Shown here: piece after piece, positions 42,134-51,384 of the stretch
How the letters are laid out: every line of letters begins with the position of its first letter
Position numbering within the stretch: position 1 is the stretch's first letter
From: Chitinophagaceae bacterium
GTDB lineage: Bacteria > Bacteroidota > Bacteroidia > Chitinophagales > Chitinophagaceae
Assembly: GCA_947446645.1 (NCBI GenBank)
Contig: CANFHA010000010.1
Coordinates: forward strand, 1 to 64,000
Direction of reading: 5' to 3'
Length of the DNA: 64,000 nt
Made by a program: the position numbers and the translations under genes
The notes under the pieces: model-generated
Database searches by the model: none
What the model was told of the DNA's origin: nothing
Seen by the model: the letters and a program-made list of their open reading frames with translations, nothing else

Positions 42134-45100
42134 ATGAAAAGAATCGTCTTACTAGTTACATTATTACTTACTGTTGGGCTACATGCATTCGCGCAGACCC
42201 GTAATGTAACCGGAAAAATTCAGGATGAGAACGGGCAGGGATATCCGGGAGCGGGTATTACTGTAAAGGGCACCCAGATCGGGACTGTTTCTGATGTAAA
42301 CGGAGACTTTACACTGGAAGTACCCGACGGGAAGAACACATTTGTGATACAGGCGGTAGGGTACGGCACAAAAACTGTTACCGACGAGGGCGCTTCAATA
42401 GTGGTGAAACTGCAGCCAACGGCTAAGCAGCTGGAAGGCTCTGTAGTTACAGCCCTTGCCTTTAAGCGTGAAAAAAGGGAGTTGGGCTATGCCACAACTA
42501 CTCTTAATAATGATGAGCTTACATCTGGCCAGAACACGAGCGCCATATCGGGCCTGGCAGGTAAAGTAGCCGGTGCTAATATCACCAGCTCTACAGGTGG
42601 CCCCGGCGGCTCTACCCGTATAGTATTGAGGGGTGAAAAATCTATCCTTAAGAATAATAACGCACTTATCGTTATTGACGGTGTTATCATTAATAACTAC
42701 GACCGTACACAAGATGCGTCTGGCCTTGCCCAGGTGGATTTTGGTAACAGCGCAAACGATATCGATCCTGATGAAATTGAATCAATGAGTGTACTGGAAG
42801 GTCCTGCTGCTGCTGCGCTTTATGGTGCTGCAGGTGCTAACGGAGCGATAATGATCACCACAAAAGCCGGTAAGCGCAATCCATCTAAAGATGGTAAAGC
42901 GTCTAAAATGGACATTACCTACAAGGCATCATACACCCAATCAGACATCCTGAAGTATGCAGATGTTCAGCACCAGTTTGGACAGGGTAATCTGTACGGT
43001 GGTGTAGCTGATGACAGGCGTGAGAATTTCAGCTGGGGCTACCAGTTTGATGGCCACCTGCGTCCATGGGGCCAGATCATTGATGGCAAGCAACTTGTAA
43101 AACCATATTCTGACCAGCCAAATAACATCAAGAGCTTCTTCAACCATGGTAAAGACCTGAATAACTTTGTTTCGGTATCTGGTGGTACAGAAACATCTAC
43201 TTATTATTTGTCTCTGAGCTCGGTTAACAGCACAGGCCTGGTACCAAATACATTCTACAACAAATACAGCGTACGTTTTAACGGAACTACGCAGTTATCA
43301 AACAATTTTTACTCAGGTATCAATCTGAACTATATCAACACCTACTCAAGGGCAGAAAACAGCGGCCAGGGTACTGGTTCTGTAGTAGATGCCCTCTACG
43401 AAGTAGCTCGTGACATTCCTATCTGGGAACTTAAAAATTACAATGATCCAAGTCACTTCTACTCTATGCAATACTATGATAAGGATGGCATTGAGCGTTA
43501 TGGTTACTACGGTGCTTACTACAAAAACCCATATTGGGTAGCTAAGAACTACGATAACAGGAATAAGTCAGATAGGGTTTTAGGTGACTTTAAGGTAGGT
43601 TACAAGAAAGGTGACTTCAATGTATATGACCGCGCTGGTGTAGACGTTACTGCAGACAGGAGCCGCTACAACACGCCGGTGCTAAATTCACAGCCAACAG
43701 AAAGTCCTTTTTATGATGGACTGACTTATACAAATTCAGGCGGATATAGCCAGAATTCATACAACGGATTCCGGTTTACCAATGACCTTATATTTACGTT
43801 TACTCACCAGCTGAGCTCTAATTTCGGCATGAACGCTACCGCGGGCCATAATATGAGTATGAGCAGCGATGAATCACTTACAGGAACTATCGACCCAGGT
43901 ACAAATGGATTGGTGATCCCGAACTACTATAGCCTTACAAATAATAAGGGACCAGTAGCCGCTTCTAACACGCTTACTCAGCGCAGAGTGGTTGGTGTTT
44001 ACGCAGATCTTACGTTTAACTATCAAAGGGAGCTTTTCCTTGAGGTTACCGGAAGGAATGACTGGTCTTCTTCGCTGATATCAGGACACAATTCTTATTT
44101 CTACCCAAGCCTAAATGCATCATGGGTGTTTACCGAGCGCATGAAAGGCCCGGTTAAGGATAAAGTGCTTAACTATGGTAAAGTTCGTTTTGGTGTAGCT
44201 GGTGTGGGTAATGATGCGATACCTTATGCAAACAACAACGCAGGTTACAGTCAGTCAGCGATCAGTTCAGGTTTTGGTTCTATTGTTCCTCCGTTCAACG
44301 GGGTTCCGGCATACCAGATCAACGGTACGTTCGGCGATAATAAGTTAAAGCCAGAACAGACGCGTTCTTATGAAGTTGGTACAGACCTTTCTTTCTTTAA
44401 AGATCGCCTGAGCACAAGCTTCACTTACTATTATTCACTTACGCATGACCTGATCACTGCTGTGCCTGTACCGACATCGAGCGGTTACAATTTCAGCTAT
44501 GTGAATGTTGGTTCTATCTCTAACAGGGGGATAGAGCTAAGCATGAGAGGCGCACCAATATCTACAAAATATGGCTTGAAATGGGAACTCTTTGGTACAC
44601 TCAGCAAGAATAAGAGCAATGTAGAATCATTGACAGGTGGTGTGGACAATGTAGTATTAGGCGGCTATAGTGGCATGTCTATTACAGCAGCTGTTGGTCG
44701 TCCATATGGTACTTTCTACGCCGCTGATATATCATATGAAAAAGACCCCGCTACAGGAAAATGGCATGCTATAGTAGACAAAAACACAGGACTCCCGGTT
44801 GCTACCAGCAAGCCTGTATATAAAGGAACGTACAACCCTGACTTTATTGCATCATGGGGTACAGACCTTACTTACAAGGGCCTGAAACTGCATGTACTGT
44901 TTACAACCAAGCAAGGCGGCCAGTTCTACAGCAGGAATAAGTCAAACATGGACTTTAACGGCACATCAGTTGAGAGTACGATCAACAACCGCAATCCGCT
45001 GGTGTGGGCTAACTCAGTTAATAACATAGCCCCAGCGGGAGCTACTCCAATTTACCAGACGAACACTACCAAGTATTCACCATACGATTATTATGTAAAC

Positions 45101-45391
45101 GATGCTCCGCAGAATCTTCCTGCGCAGAACCTTATCAATGCAACTTACATTAAGCTGCAGGAGCTGGCACTGTCATATAAGATACCTGCAAAGTATTATA
45201 GCAAATCTCCGTTTGGCTCTCTTGAGGCTGGTATCTTCGGCAATAACCTGATCATCTGGACAGCAAAAAGCAACCAGTATGACGATCCTGAAGAAACTTC
45301 ATCAGGCGCTGCTGGTAATGCCCAGGGCTTCAACTACACCGCTCGTCCTTCCATGAGAAATTACGGCGGATACATTAAAGTAACATTCTAA
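42134..45391 (+). CDS. SusC/RagA-family TonB-linked outer-membrane protein
   Basis: A 1085-residue outer-membrane transporter. A signal peptide (1-20, ending HAFAQ) precedes a carboxypeptidase-regulatory-like domain (NVTGKIQDENGQGYPGAGIT, about 24-100), the plug domain (IVLRGEKSILKNNNALIVID, SMSVLEGPAAAALYGAAGANG) and a 22-strand barrel ending in a terminal Phe (GGYIKVTF). No separate N-terminal STN domain is present, so no anti-sigma factor partner is expected. With the SusD partner 22 nt downstream it forms a nutrient-uptake complex; the substrate is unknown. Confidence 0.96.
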   Translation: MKRIVLLVTLLLTVGLHAFAQTRNVTGKIQDENGQGYPGAGITVKGTQIGTVSDVNGDFTLEVPDGKNTFVIQAVGYGTKTVTDEGASIVVKLQPTAKQLEGSVVTALAFKREKRELGYATTTLNNDELTSGQNTSAISGLAGKVAGANITSSTGGPGGSTRIVLRGEKSILKNNNALIVIDGVIINNYDRTQDASGLAQVDFGNSANDIDPDEIESMSVLEGPAAAALYGAAGANGAIMITTKAGKRNPSKDGKASKMDITYKASYTQSDILKYADVQHQFGQGNLYGGVADDRRENFSWGYQFDGHLRPWGQIIDGKQLVKPYSDQPNNIKSFFNHGKDLNNFVSVSGGTETSTYYLSLSSVNSTGLVPNTFYNKYSVRFNGTTQLSNNFYSGINLNYINTYSRAENSGQGTGSVVDALYEVARDIPIWELKNYNDPSHFYSMQYYDKDGIERYGYYGAYYKNPYWVAKNYDNRNKSDRVLGDFKVGYKKGDFNVYDRAGVDVTADRSRYNTPVLNSQPTESPFYDGLTYTNSGGYSQNSYNGFRFTNDLIFTFTHQLSSNFGMNATAGHNMSMSSDESLTGTIDPGTNGLVIPNYYSLTNNKGPVAASNTLTQRRVVGVYADLTFNYQRELFLEVTGRNDWSSSLISGHNSYFYPSLNASWVFTERMKGPVKDKVLNYGKVRFGVAGVGNDAIPYANNNAGYSQSAISSGFGSIVPPFNGVPAYQINGTFGDNKLKPEQTRSYEVGTDLSFFKDRLSTSFTYYYSLTHDLITAVPVPTSSGYNFSYVNVGSISNRGIELSMRGAPISTKYGLKWELFGTLSKNKSNVESLTGGVDNVVLGGYSGMSITAAVGRPYGTFYAADISYEKDPATGKWHAIVDKNTGLPVATSKPVYKGTYNPDFIASWGTDLTYKGLKLHVLFTTKQGGQFYSRNKSNMDFNGTSVESTINNRNPLVWANSVNNIAPAGATPIYQTNTTKYSPYDYYVNDAPQNLPAQNLINATYIKLQELALSYKIPAKYYSKSPFGSLEAGIFGNNLIIWTAKSNQYDDPEETSSGAAGNAQGFNYTARPSMRNYGGYIKVTF

Positions 45392-45413
45392 ATTGTAGTA
45401 AAAAACGAATAAT

Positions 45414-46943
45414 ATGCCAATCAATAAAAGAATAGTTCTTGGAGCTGCGGCAGTACTTGCGTTAGGTGCATCTTCTTGCAAGAAGTTTCTGAACGTAAAC
45501 ACTAACCCAAACCAATCTCAGACAGCTACGGTAGAAACCCTTTTGCCTGGCGCTGAGCTTTATGTAGCCACTTCAGTAGGTGCAAACCTGCAGATAGTAG
45601 GGTCCATCTGGTCCCAGTACTGGACGCAGACACCTGTCGCCAGTCAATATGTGACTTTTGAGCAATTCGCTCCTGGTCAGGATGCATTCTCAAACGCGTG
45701 GTCTAATCTTTACAGTGGTGCAGAAAACCTGTATCAACTGGCGAAGCTGGCTGACACGCAGCACAAGCGAAACTATACAGCAATAGCACTGTTGCTTCAG
45801 GCCTACACCTTCCAGTGTATCACTGACGGTTGGGACCAAGCTCCTTTTATGCAGGCGCTAAAGGGTCAATATTCTGACGGCCATCTTGTGAATCCGAAGT
45901 ATGATTCTCAAAGGGTGATCTATAATGGTATTATCGCTTATATAGATACGGCAGTAAGTATCATTAACCAGGCTCTTCCGCTTACGCCTTCTACTGATGA
46001 TCTGATATACGGAGGTGATATGACGAAATGGACAAAATTTGCAAATACACTAAAACTGAAAGTGTTGCTGCGTTTGTCTGCTGTCGATCCTGCAGGAACA
46101 CAGGCGGCTATTGATTCGTTCTATGCTACAAATCCTGTATTTATTGCAGACGGAGATGATGCAGCAATTAGTTCATATGGCTCCAATACGGCTAATAAAA
46201 ACCCATTAAATGCGGAGATGACATCAACCACCCTTAACAGCATTCAGAACCTTGCAGGAAGTTCTACCTGCATAGATAGTATGAACAGCAACGGGGATCC
46301 AAGGGCTTATTTATTCTATACATATCTCGCCTCAAGTCAGGCCGTTGTTGGCATTCCTCAGGGCAAGTACGACATTAAGGCACTTCCTGCTGATTACTGC
46401 ATTCCAACTGCATATGTAGGAGGTAACGCAAGTGACGATAATTCAGCAAAAGCCCCAGTAAACCTGATCTCCAGCTGGGAAAGTTATTTCCTGCAGGCTG
46501 AAGTTGTTGCTCGTGGCTGGCAGGCTCAAAGCTCAGGTATGGACGATGCACAGCTCTTTGATGCGGGTATAGCTGCAAACTTTAATTATGCACCTTATGC
46601 AACAGGTCTTGCGGACATCTGGGGACCGACAGCACTGACTGATTATACAACTGGTGGTGGCTACTGGACTATTTACCCAACCGGTGGTTCTGTAGCAGAC
46701 AAGATCCGCTTCATCATTACTCAGAAATGGTTTGCAATGTGCGGTAACCAGGGCTTTGAAGCATGGACTGAATGGCGCCGTACCGGCTATCCGGACTTCC
46801 TGGTAATCCCTCCACACAGCTTCCTGGGAACTAACCGTCCACAGCGATTCTTATACCCAACATCTGAGAGCACTGTAAACTCAAACTTCCCGTCGTCTGG
46901 CGTTGTGCCATTGACTACGAATGTATGGTGGGATAAACTTTAA
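45414..46943 (+). CDS. SusD/RagB-family nutrient-binding lipoprotein
   Basis: A 509-residue surface lipoprotein (Cys 22 in LGASSC, followed by KKFLNVNTNPNQSQ). The sequence has the SusD-like helical TPR scaffold (TAIALLLQAYTFQCITDGWD, LKLKVLLRLSAVDP) and the C-terminal KWFAMCGNQGFEAWTEWRRTG region of the SusD_2 type. It caps the SusC barrel in front of it and binds the ligand. Directly followed by another lipoprotein of the same locus. Confidence 0.93.
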   Translation: MPINKRIVLGAAAVLALGASSCKKFLNVNTNPNQSQTATVETLLPGAELYVATSVGANLQIVGSIWSQYWTQTPVASQYVTFEQFAPGQDAFSNAWSNLYSGAENLYQLAKLADTQHKRNYTAIALLLQAYTFQCITDGWDQAPFMQALKGQYSDGHLVNPKYDSQRVIYNGIIAYIDTAVSIINQALPLTPSTDDLIYGGDMTKWTKFANTLKLKVLLRLSAVDPAGTQAAIDSFYATNPVFIADGDDAAISSYGSNTANKNPLNAEMTSTTLNSIQNLAGSSTCIDSMNSNGDPRAYLFYTYLASSQAVVGIPQGKYDIKALPADYCIPTAYVGGNASDDNSAKAPVNLISSWESYFLQAEVVARGWQAQSSGMDDAQLFDAGIAANFNYAPYATGLADIWGPTALTDYTTGGGYWTIYPTGGSVADKIRFIITQKWFAMCGNQGFEAWTEWRRTGYPDFLVIPPHSFLGTNRPQRFLYPTSESTVNSNFPSSGVVPLTTNVWWDKL

Positions 46944-46966
46944 TTGTATTATTTAAAACAAAGAAA

Positions 46967-47626
46967 ATGAAAAAAATATTTTTATTGTCAGTAGTAGCGG
47001 CAGTTGCCTTCACCGGCTGTAAGAAAACGATGAGCACCGTTTCTGAAGCTCACCACGTTTCTTACCCTACAATACTCCTTTCAAGCGATCTTTACTACAG
47101 CATTCCTGTAGGTGGTACTTTGCCTACAATTACAGCTACCGCCTACGATTCATTTTATCGTGAGGTGGACCCTGTTGTAATAGACCAGAGTTCACTGGAT
47201 AATTCAACACCTGGTTTGTATGCCGTAACCTTGTCTGCTAAGAATAAGTATGGCATGACAGCATATTCATCTGTGTATATAGGTGTAACCAGCGCAAGCC
47301 CTGCTCTTGACCTGTCTGGTACTTACATCAGGTTGGCTACAGCGGGCCGCGTAGCTCATGTAAGCAAATTAGGCACAGGTCTGTTCATGACTGACAATGT
47401 AGGTGGTGTGAATGTTACTGACCCTACTACCGGGGCAGCAGTAAGCGCTGTTTTCGTGGTTACCAGCGATACCACACTTGATCTTGGTACCCAGCTTACC
47501 AGTGCAGGTACACTAGTCGCTATTGAGCCACAGACGCTTACTCTTACACCGGGCGATACTACGCTCAACTATGGTATCAATCTGTCCGGTTTCGGTAAGC
47601 AGATCCGCTCTTTTGTTAAGCAGTAA
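46967..47626 (+). CDS. Lipoprotein of the SusCD locus, Ig-like
   Basis: A 219-residue lipoprotein (FTGC, Cys 18). The first ~100 residues read like a DUF5011-type Ig-like strand pattern (SIPVGGTLPTITATAYDSFY, NSTPGLYAVTLSAKNKYG). The second half (DLSGTYIRLATAGRVAHVSK) looks like the beta-sandwich found in accessory lipoproteins of SusCD loci. No enzyme in the locus points to a substrate. A strong terminator follows 26 nt after the stop. Confidence 0.8.
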   Translation: MKKIFLLSVVAAVAFTGCKKTMSTVSEAHHVSYPTILLSSDLYYSIPVGGTLPTITATAYDSFYREVDPVVIDQSSLDNSTPGLYAVTLSAKNKYGMTAYSSVYIGVTSASPALDLSGTYIRLATAGRVAHVSKLGTGLFMTDNVGGVNVTDPTTGAAVSAVFVVTSDTTLDLGTQLTSAGTLVAIEPQTLTLTPGDTTLNYGINLSGFGKQIRSFVKQ

Positions 47627-47651
47627 TATTTGTGTAATTATTTTATATTTG

Positions 47652-47686
47652 CTCCCTGCAAGGTACTTGCAGGGAGTATTTTTTTA
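47652..47686 (+). terminator. Terminator of the SusCD operon
   Basis: Perfect stem CTCCCTGCAAG / CTTGCAGGGAG with a 3-nt loop and a T run. It marks the end of the three-gene operon. Confidence 0.95.
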
Positions 47687-47744
47687 GAATTGTTCAACCC
47701 CTGCTATTGTTCTTTTTTTAACAAATTATCCATTGCGCAGCGAT

Positions 47745-47752
47745 TATATTTG
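47745..47752 (+). promoter_or_regulatory. -7 box of an outer-membrane protein gene
   Basis: TATATTTG matches the consensus and ends 18 nt before the ATG at 47771. Confidence 0.6.
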
Positions 47753-47770
47753 CTGCTCCAATTATTTAGT

Positions 47771-48490
47771 ATGCGAAAAATCCTTGCCTTAGTGGCATTA
47801 TTACTGATACCAGCATCTATGCTGCTGGCACAGGATGAAAAGATGAATAACAATGCAGCTCCGCCGCCTATAGTAAAACCATCGCGCGACTTCCTGATGC
47901 TGCAGTTTACGTATAACAACTGGCTGAAGAAGCCAGATAGCATCAAAACAAAGCCATTTGGCTATGGCTTTAACGGCTATTTGTGTTACGACTTCCCCAT
48001 AAAGAAGACAAGACTCAGCTTTGCAGCAGGTCTTGGTATCAGCGCATCGGTGGTATACCTTAATCAGCAGCGTATCATAAATACAGATACCGGTGCTTTG
48101 GGTGCTGAGGCACGTTTTGCGCCAGACCCGGTAGATACCAACTACAAGCGATATAAGTTTGTGACTACTTACCTTACGGCTCCCTTTGAGCTCCGTTATT
48201 TTGGCAACCCGCAGAACCGTAACAAAGGTTTTAAGGCAGCAATCGGCCTGCAGGTAGGCACACTGCTAGGTGCTCATACAAAGGCACTTACATCGGTATC
48301 CGGAACCAATGTGAAATTGAAAGACAATACTAAGCGTTATTTGAGTCCATGGGACTTTGCAGCGACTGCCAGGATAGGGTGGGGTAATTTTTCCCTGTTC
48401 GCCTCCTACAACCTGACAAACGTATTCAAGGAGAATGCCGGGCCAACTATTACACCGGGATCCGCAGGTATTTGTATAACAGGATTATAG
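47771..48490 (+). CDS. Outer-membrane beta-barrel-like protein
   Basis: A 239-residue exported protein (signal MRKILALVALLLIPASMLLA, cleavage before QDEK). The sequence alternates hydrophobic strands (FLMLQFTYNNWL, YGFNGYLCYDFPI, LSFAAGLGISASVVYL, FELRYFGNP, KAAIGLQVGTLLG, ATARIGWGNFSLFASYNL) as in small porin-type barrels of the outer-membrane protein family. The open frame begins at 47630, but only the ATG at 47771 follows the promoter and gives a signal peptide. Confidence 0.85.
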   Translation: MRKILALVALLLIPASMLLAQDEKMNNNAAPPPIVKPSRDFLMLQFTYNNWLKKPDSIKTKPFGYGFNGYLCYDFPIKKTRLSFAAGLGISASVVYLNQQRIINTDTGALGAEARFAPDPVDTNYKRYKFVTTYLTAPFELRYFGNPQNRNKGFKAAIGLQVGTLLGAHTKALTSVSGTNVKLKDNTKRYLSPWDFAATARIGWGNFSLFASYNLTNVFKENAGPTITPGSAGICITGL

Positions 48491-48555
48491 AGATTTGCTT
48501 CCACAGGTGTGAGCGGTGTTGCGTACTGTGTTCATCAGCCTGAAAATCAATTTAA

Positions 48556-48590
48556 AAGCCCGGGTGCAGTCGCATCCGGGCTTCTTTGTT
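48556..48590 (+). terminator. Terminator
   Basis: Stem AAGCCCGGGTGC / GCATCCGGGCTT with a 4-nt loop and T-rich end, 65 nt after the outer-membrane protein stop. A second weaker hairpin (AAGGGTGCC / GGTACCCTT) follows at 48616-48644. Confidence 0.85.
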
Positions 48591-48822
48591 TATGAGCCTT
48601 CGGTATTACGCAACAAAAAAGGGTGCCTGAAAAGGTACCCTTTTGTGGAAATCTAAATCGGACATCCCCCGCACCTTAGTTTCCATCAAACACACACACA
48701 CTATTCGGGGATGCAATAGCTATAGTTCAAAAACTGTACCGTAAATCTACTGTATTACGCCTTTTAACAAAATGCACTGAGCTGTGACATTTACATGCCT
48801 CAACGGTGTTGAACAACTGCAC

Positions 48823-48850
48823 AAAAAAAGGGTTCGCTTGTGCGAACCCT
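48823..48850 (-). terminator. Terminator of the minus-strand gene at 48874
   Basis: On the minus strand GGGTTCGC / GCGAACCC is followed by seven U. It lies 24 nt after the stop of 48874-49596. Confidence 0.9.
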
Positions 48851-48873
48851 AAAGAAGTTAAAGGTTTTACGAT

Positions 48874-49596
48874 TTAGAACCTCCACCTGATTCCCATAGT
48901 CTCGGGGAAGTAAAGTAAGTGATAATTGGCATTTTCACCTCCGTACTGGGTGGTATGGGTGCCCACACCAGCATAGCGTACTGCCAATTCCACATGTACG
49001 CCAAGGCGCGGTACTATGTAGTAGGTATAACCCATCTGCAGGCCGTAGCTGAGTCCGATGCCATACCCATAATGATAGCTGGACACATAGGTATTCGCCG
49101 AGTCGGGCAGGGCATTATACTTGCTATAACCGAGTGAGCCATCATTCATGGTGGTTACCAGCCCCAGCATAGCGCCAAAGTATAGGTTAGACCTGTTGAA
49201 AGTATGGAAACGGGTATAAAACGGTATAGTATAGTTGATCTGGAATGATTCTGTAATAGCGTGGCTGGCCTCCAGGAAGGAGATTTCGCGTGTTTTTAAC
49301 GTGCGGCCAAAGGTCGTATTGGGTGTCCAGTCGCCAAAAGTTTCCCATTTCCTGTCTCCAAGATCGAATGCAAGGAACCAATGCTCGTGAACATACCAGT
49401 TGAGGCGAAGCGAATAGTCGTGCACAACGTTGGTGCGGGTGCCCTGGTAGCCGGTAGCAGGTCCCAAAGGTCTTGTCATCACGCTGAGACCACCATTAAT
49501 ACCAACTTCCCAGTTATACTCCGGGGGCATATTCTGGGCAAATACAGAGCCCGTGTAAGCCATCAGAGCAGCAACGGTGAGTAACAATCCCTTCAT
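48874..49596 (-). CDS. Outer-membrane beta-barrel-like protein
   Basis: A 240-residue exported protein (signal MKGLLLTVAALMAYTGSVFA). Alternating strands WEVGINGGLSVM, YSLRLNWYVHEHWFLAF, YFGAMLGLVTT, IGLSYGLQMGYTYYIVP, GVHVELAVRYAGVGTH and a final Phe-ending strand (MGIRWRF) mark an outer-membrane barrel with the typical aromatic last residue. Function unknown. Monocistronic with its own terminator. Confidence 0.85.
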   Translation of the reverse strand: MKGLLLTVAALMAYTGSVFAQNMPPEYNWEVGINGGLSVMTRPLGPATGYQGTRTNVVHDYSLRLNWYVHEHWFLAFDLGDRKWETFGDWTPNTTFGRTLKTREISFLEASHAITESFQINYTIPFYTRFHTFNRSNLYFGAMLGLVTTMNDGSLGYSKYNALPDSANTYVSSYHYGYGIGLSYGLQMGYTYYIVPRLGVHVELAVRYAGVGTHTTQYGGENANYHLLYFPETMGIRWRF

Positions 49597-49722
49597 ACTA
49601 TGAACGTATTTATTGAAATAAGAATCAAATCTAAGTAAATAAAGTGAAACCTAAAAGCCCGCAACCCCTTAGGGGCTTTGCATATGAATTTATTTTCAGT
49701 AGCTAATTTAAATTTAGCCCTG

Positions 49723-49752
49723 ATTTCAGAATAGCTAACGCTATTCTGAAAT
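49723..49752. repeat. Perfect hairpin, 13-bp stem
   Basis: ATTTCAGAATAGC, loop TAAC, then the exact complement. No U run follows on either strand, so it may be a processing site or a weak terminator of the ATPase gene. Confidence 0.6.
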
Positions 49753-49787
49753 ATTACCTATCAGTAAAACATGCGCAGTATCAACAA

Positions 49788-51296
49788 CTACTCGTCATCG
49801 TCTTCCTCAAAATTCATGTTCAGCATACTGCCCAGCATATCGCCAAATGCATATCCGCCTTTTTCCACGCCCTTTTTACTGATCAGTGAGAACTCTGCGA
49901 GGCCATGAAGTAAAAACTCCATAAGCAGCCCGGCCTGTGTTTCATTTGCGTTAGGATAAAACTGTTTTACCGCAGCATAGAGGCCATCTACCGTATAAAG
50001 GTGGGCGAGGTATGCCTCGTCACTCTCATCCTGCAAAACAACAAGATCATTGCCTTTGCCAAACCAATCGATAACCGGCTGGTAAGGGCTTGATTTTGCT
50101 TTTGCACTCTGCGTATCCCTGCCTTTTTTAAACGACATAGGATCAGGGAAATATTTGGTGAAAGACGAACGGATGGCAAGGCCTAGCAAGCGGTAAGCCA
50201 CATTCAGCGGTCCTTCCTGCTCACCTTCGTACACCAGTTCTATTTTGCCGGTAATAGAAGGCACTACACCAATAAAGTCGGCTATGCGCACCATGGTTTT
50301 GGCATGGCCGGCCTTTAGTGCACGCAGTTCTGCGGTGCTCACCAGGTTTTCGTAGGCTGATATGGTGAGGCGGGCAGATACGCCGCTTTTCTGATCCACA
50401 AATTCACTTTTGCGCGCTTCCATAGCCAGCTCCTCTATCAGCATAGCGCACATATCCGGCACATCTACAGTGTTTTTCTGTTCAGGCAGCAGGTGGGCTT
50501 CCTGCTCGGTAATAGCCCTGGATATTTCTATTGTTTTAGGATAGTGGGTTATTATCTGGCTTTCAATACGGTCTTTAAGCGGGGTTACAATGCTTCCACG
50601 GTTAGTATAGTCTTCAGGGTTAGCCGTGAATATGAAGAGGATATCCAGCGGCAGGCGCAGCTTAAAGCCCCGTATCTGTATGTCGCCTTCCTGCAGAATG
50701 CTGAACAGCGAAACCTGTATGCGGGCCTGGAGATCTGGCAGCTCATTGATCACAAATATGCCCCTGTGCGAGCGGGGGATAATACCATAGTGGAGCGCTT
50801 GCTCATCTGCAAAGCTAAGGCGCATATTAGCTGCCTTTATAGGGTCTATATCGCCTATCAGGTCTGCTACTGATACATCAGGCGTAGCCAGCTTTTCGCC
50901 ATACCTGCTGCTGCTGTGCAGCCAGGAGATGGGTGTGTCGTCACCTTTTTGCTCCAGCAGTTGCCGCGCATATAGCGACACCGGCGCAAACGGATCGTCA
51001 TTTATTTCACTGCCGGCGATCACGGGTATCCACTCATCCAGCAGGTTTATCATTTCACGCGCCATACGTGTTTTTGCCTGCCCACGGAGGCCCAGGAAAA
51101 GAATGTTGTGCCTGGATAAAAGCGCCCGTTCTACATCCGGTATTACCGTATGCTCATAACCAATCACGGTATCAAACGGACTTTCCTTTTTCTGTAGGAA
51201 CTTAATTAGATTGTCACGCACCTCCTGCTTTATGGGCTTTGGCGTATATCCTGATTTCTTAAGTTCTGCTAATGTTTTTATTCCCGGCTGTGTCAT
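49788..51296 (-). CDS. MoxR/ChlI-like AAA+ ATPase
   Basis: A 502-residue cytosolic ATPase. The Walker A is GLRGQAKTRMAR, with Ala in place of the usual Gly before Lys; Walker B is GIFVINELPDL; FTANPEDYTNRG is the sensor-1 loop, all typical of the Mg-chelatase I/MoxR group. The C-terminal half (DWFGKGNDLVVLQDESDE, VKQFYPNANETQAGLLMEF) is an all-helical lid plus an acidic tail FEEDDDE. Such ATPases usually act with a VWA-domain partner; none is next to it. Function unknown. Confidence 0.85.
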   Translation of the reverse strand: MTQPGIKTLAELKKSGYTPKPIKQEVRDNLIKFLQKKESPFDTVIGYEHTVIPDVERALLSRHNILFLGLRGQAKTRMAREMINLLDEWIPVIAGSEINDDPFAPVSLYARQLLEQKGDDTPISWLHSSSRYGEKLATPDVSVADLIGDIDPIKAANMRLSFADEQALHYGIIPRSHRGIFVINELPDLQARIQVSLFSILQEGDIQIRGFKLRLPLDILFIFTANPEDYTNRGSIVTPLKDRIESQIITHYPKTIEISRAITEQEAHLLPEQKNTVDVPDMCAMLIEELAMEARKSEFVDQKSGVSARLTISAYENLVSTAELRALKAGHAKTMVRIADFIGVVPSITGKIELVYEGEQEGPLNVAYRLLGLAIRSSFTKYFPDPMSFKKGRDTQSAKAKSSPYQPVIDWFGKGNDLVVLQDESDEAYLAHLYTVDGLYAAVKQFYPNANETQAGLLMEFLLHGLAEFSLISKKGVEKGGYAFGDMLGSMLNMNFEEDDDE

Positions 51297-51384
51297 ATCT
51301 GCTGCAATTTCGTTTTAATAAACTGTATCCTTAATAGTATATCGTTATCGGCCTATCAGCTAGGCTATTTGTTTGTTTCTCATA

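Noticed and set aside
48661-48730. ACACACAC run with GC-rich flanks
   Set aside because: Only about five AC units; too short to be a meaningful microsatellite. The flanking CATCCCC/GGGGATG match may form a hairpin but has no clear role.
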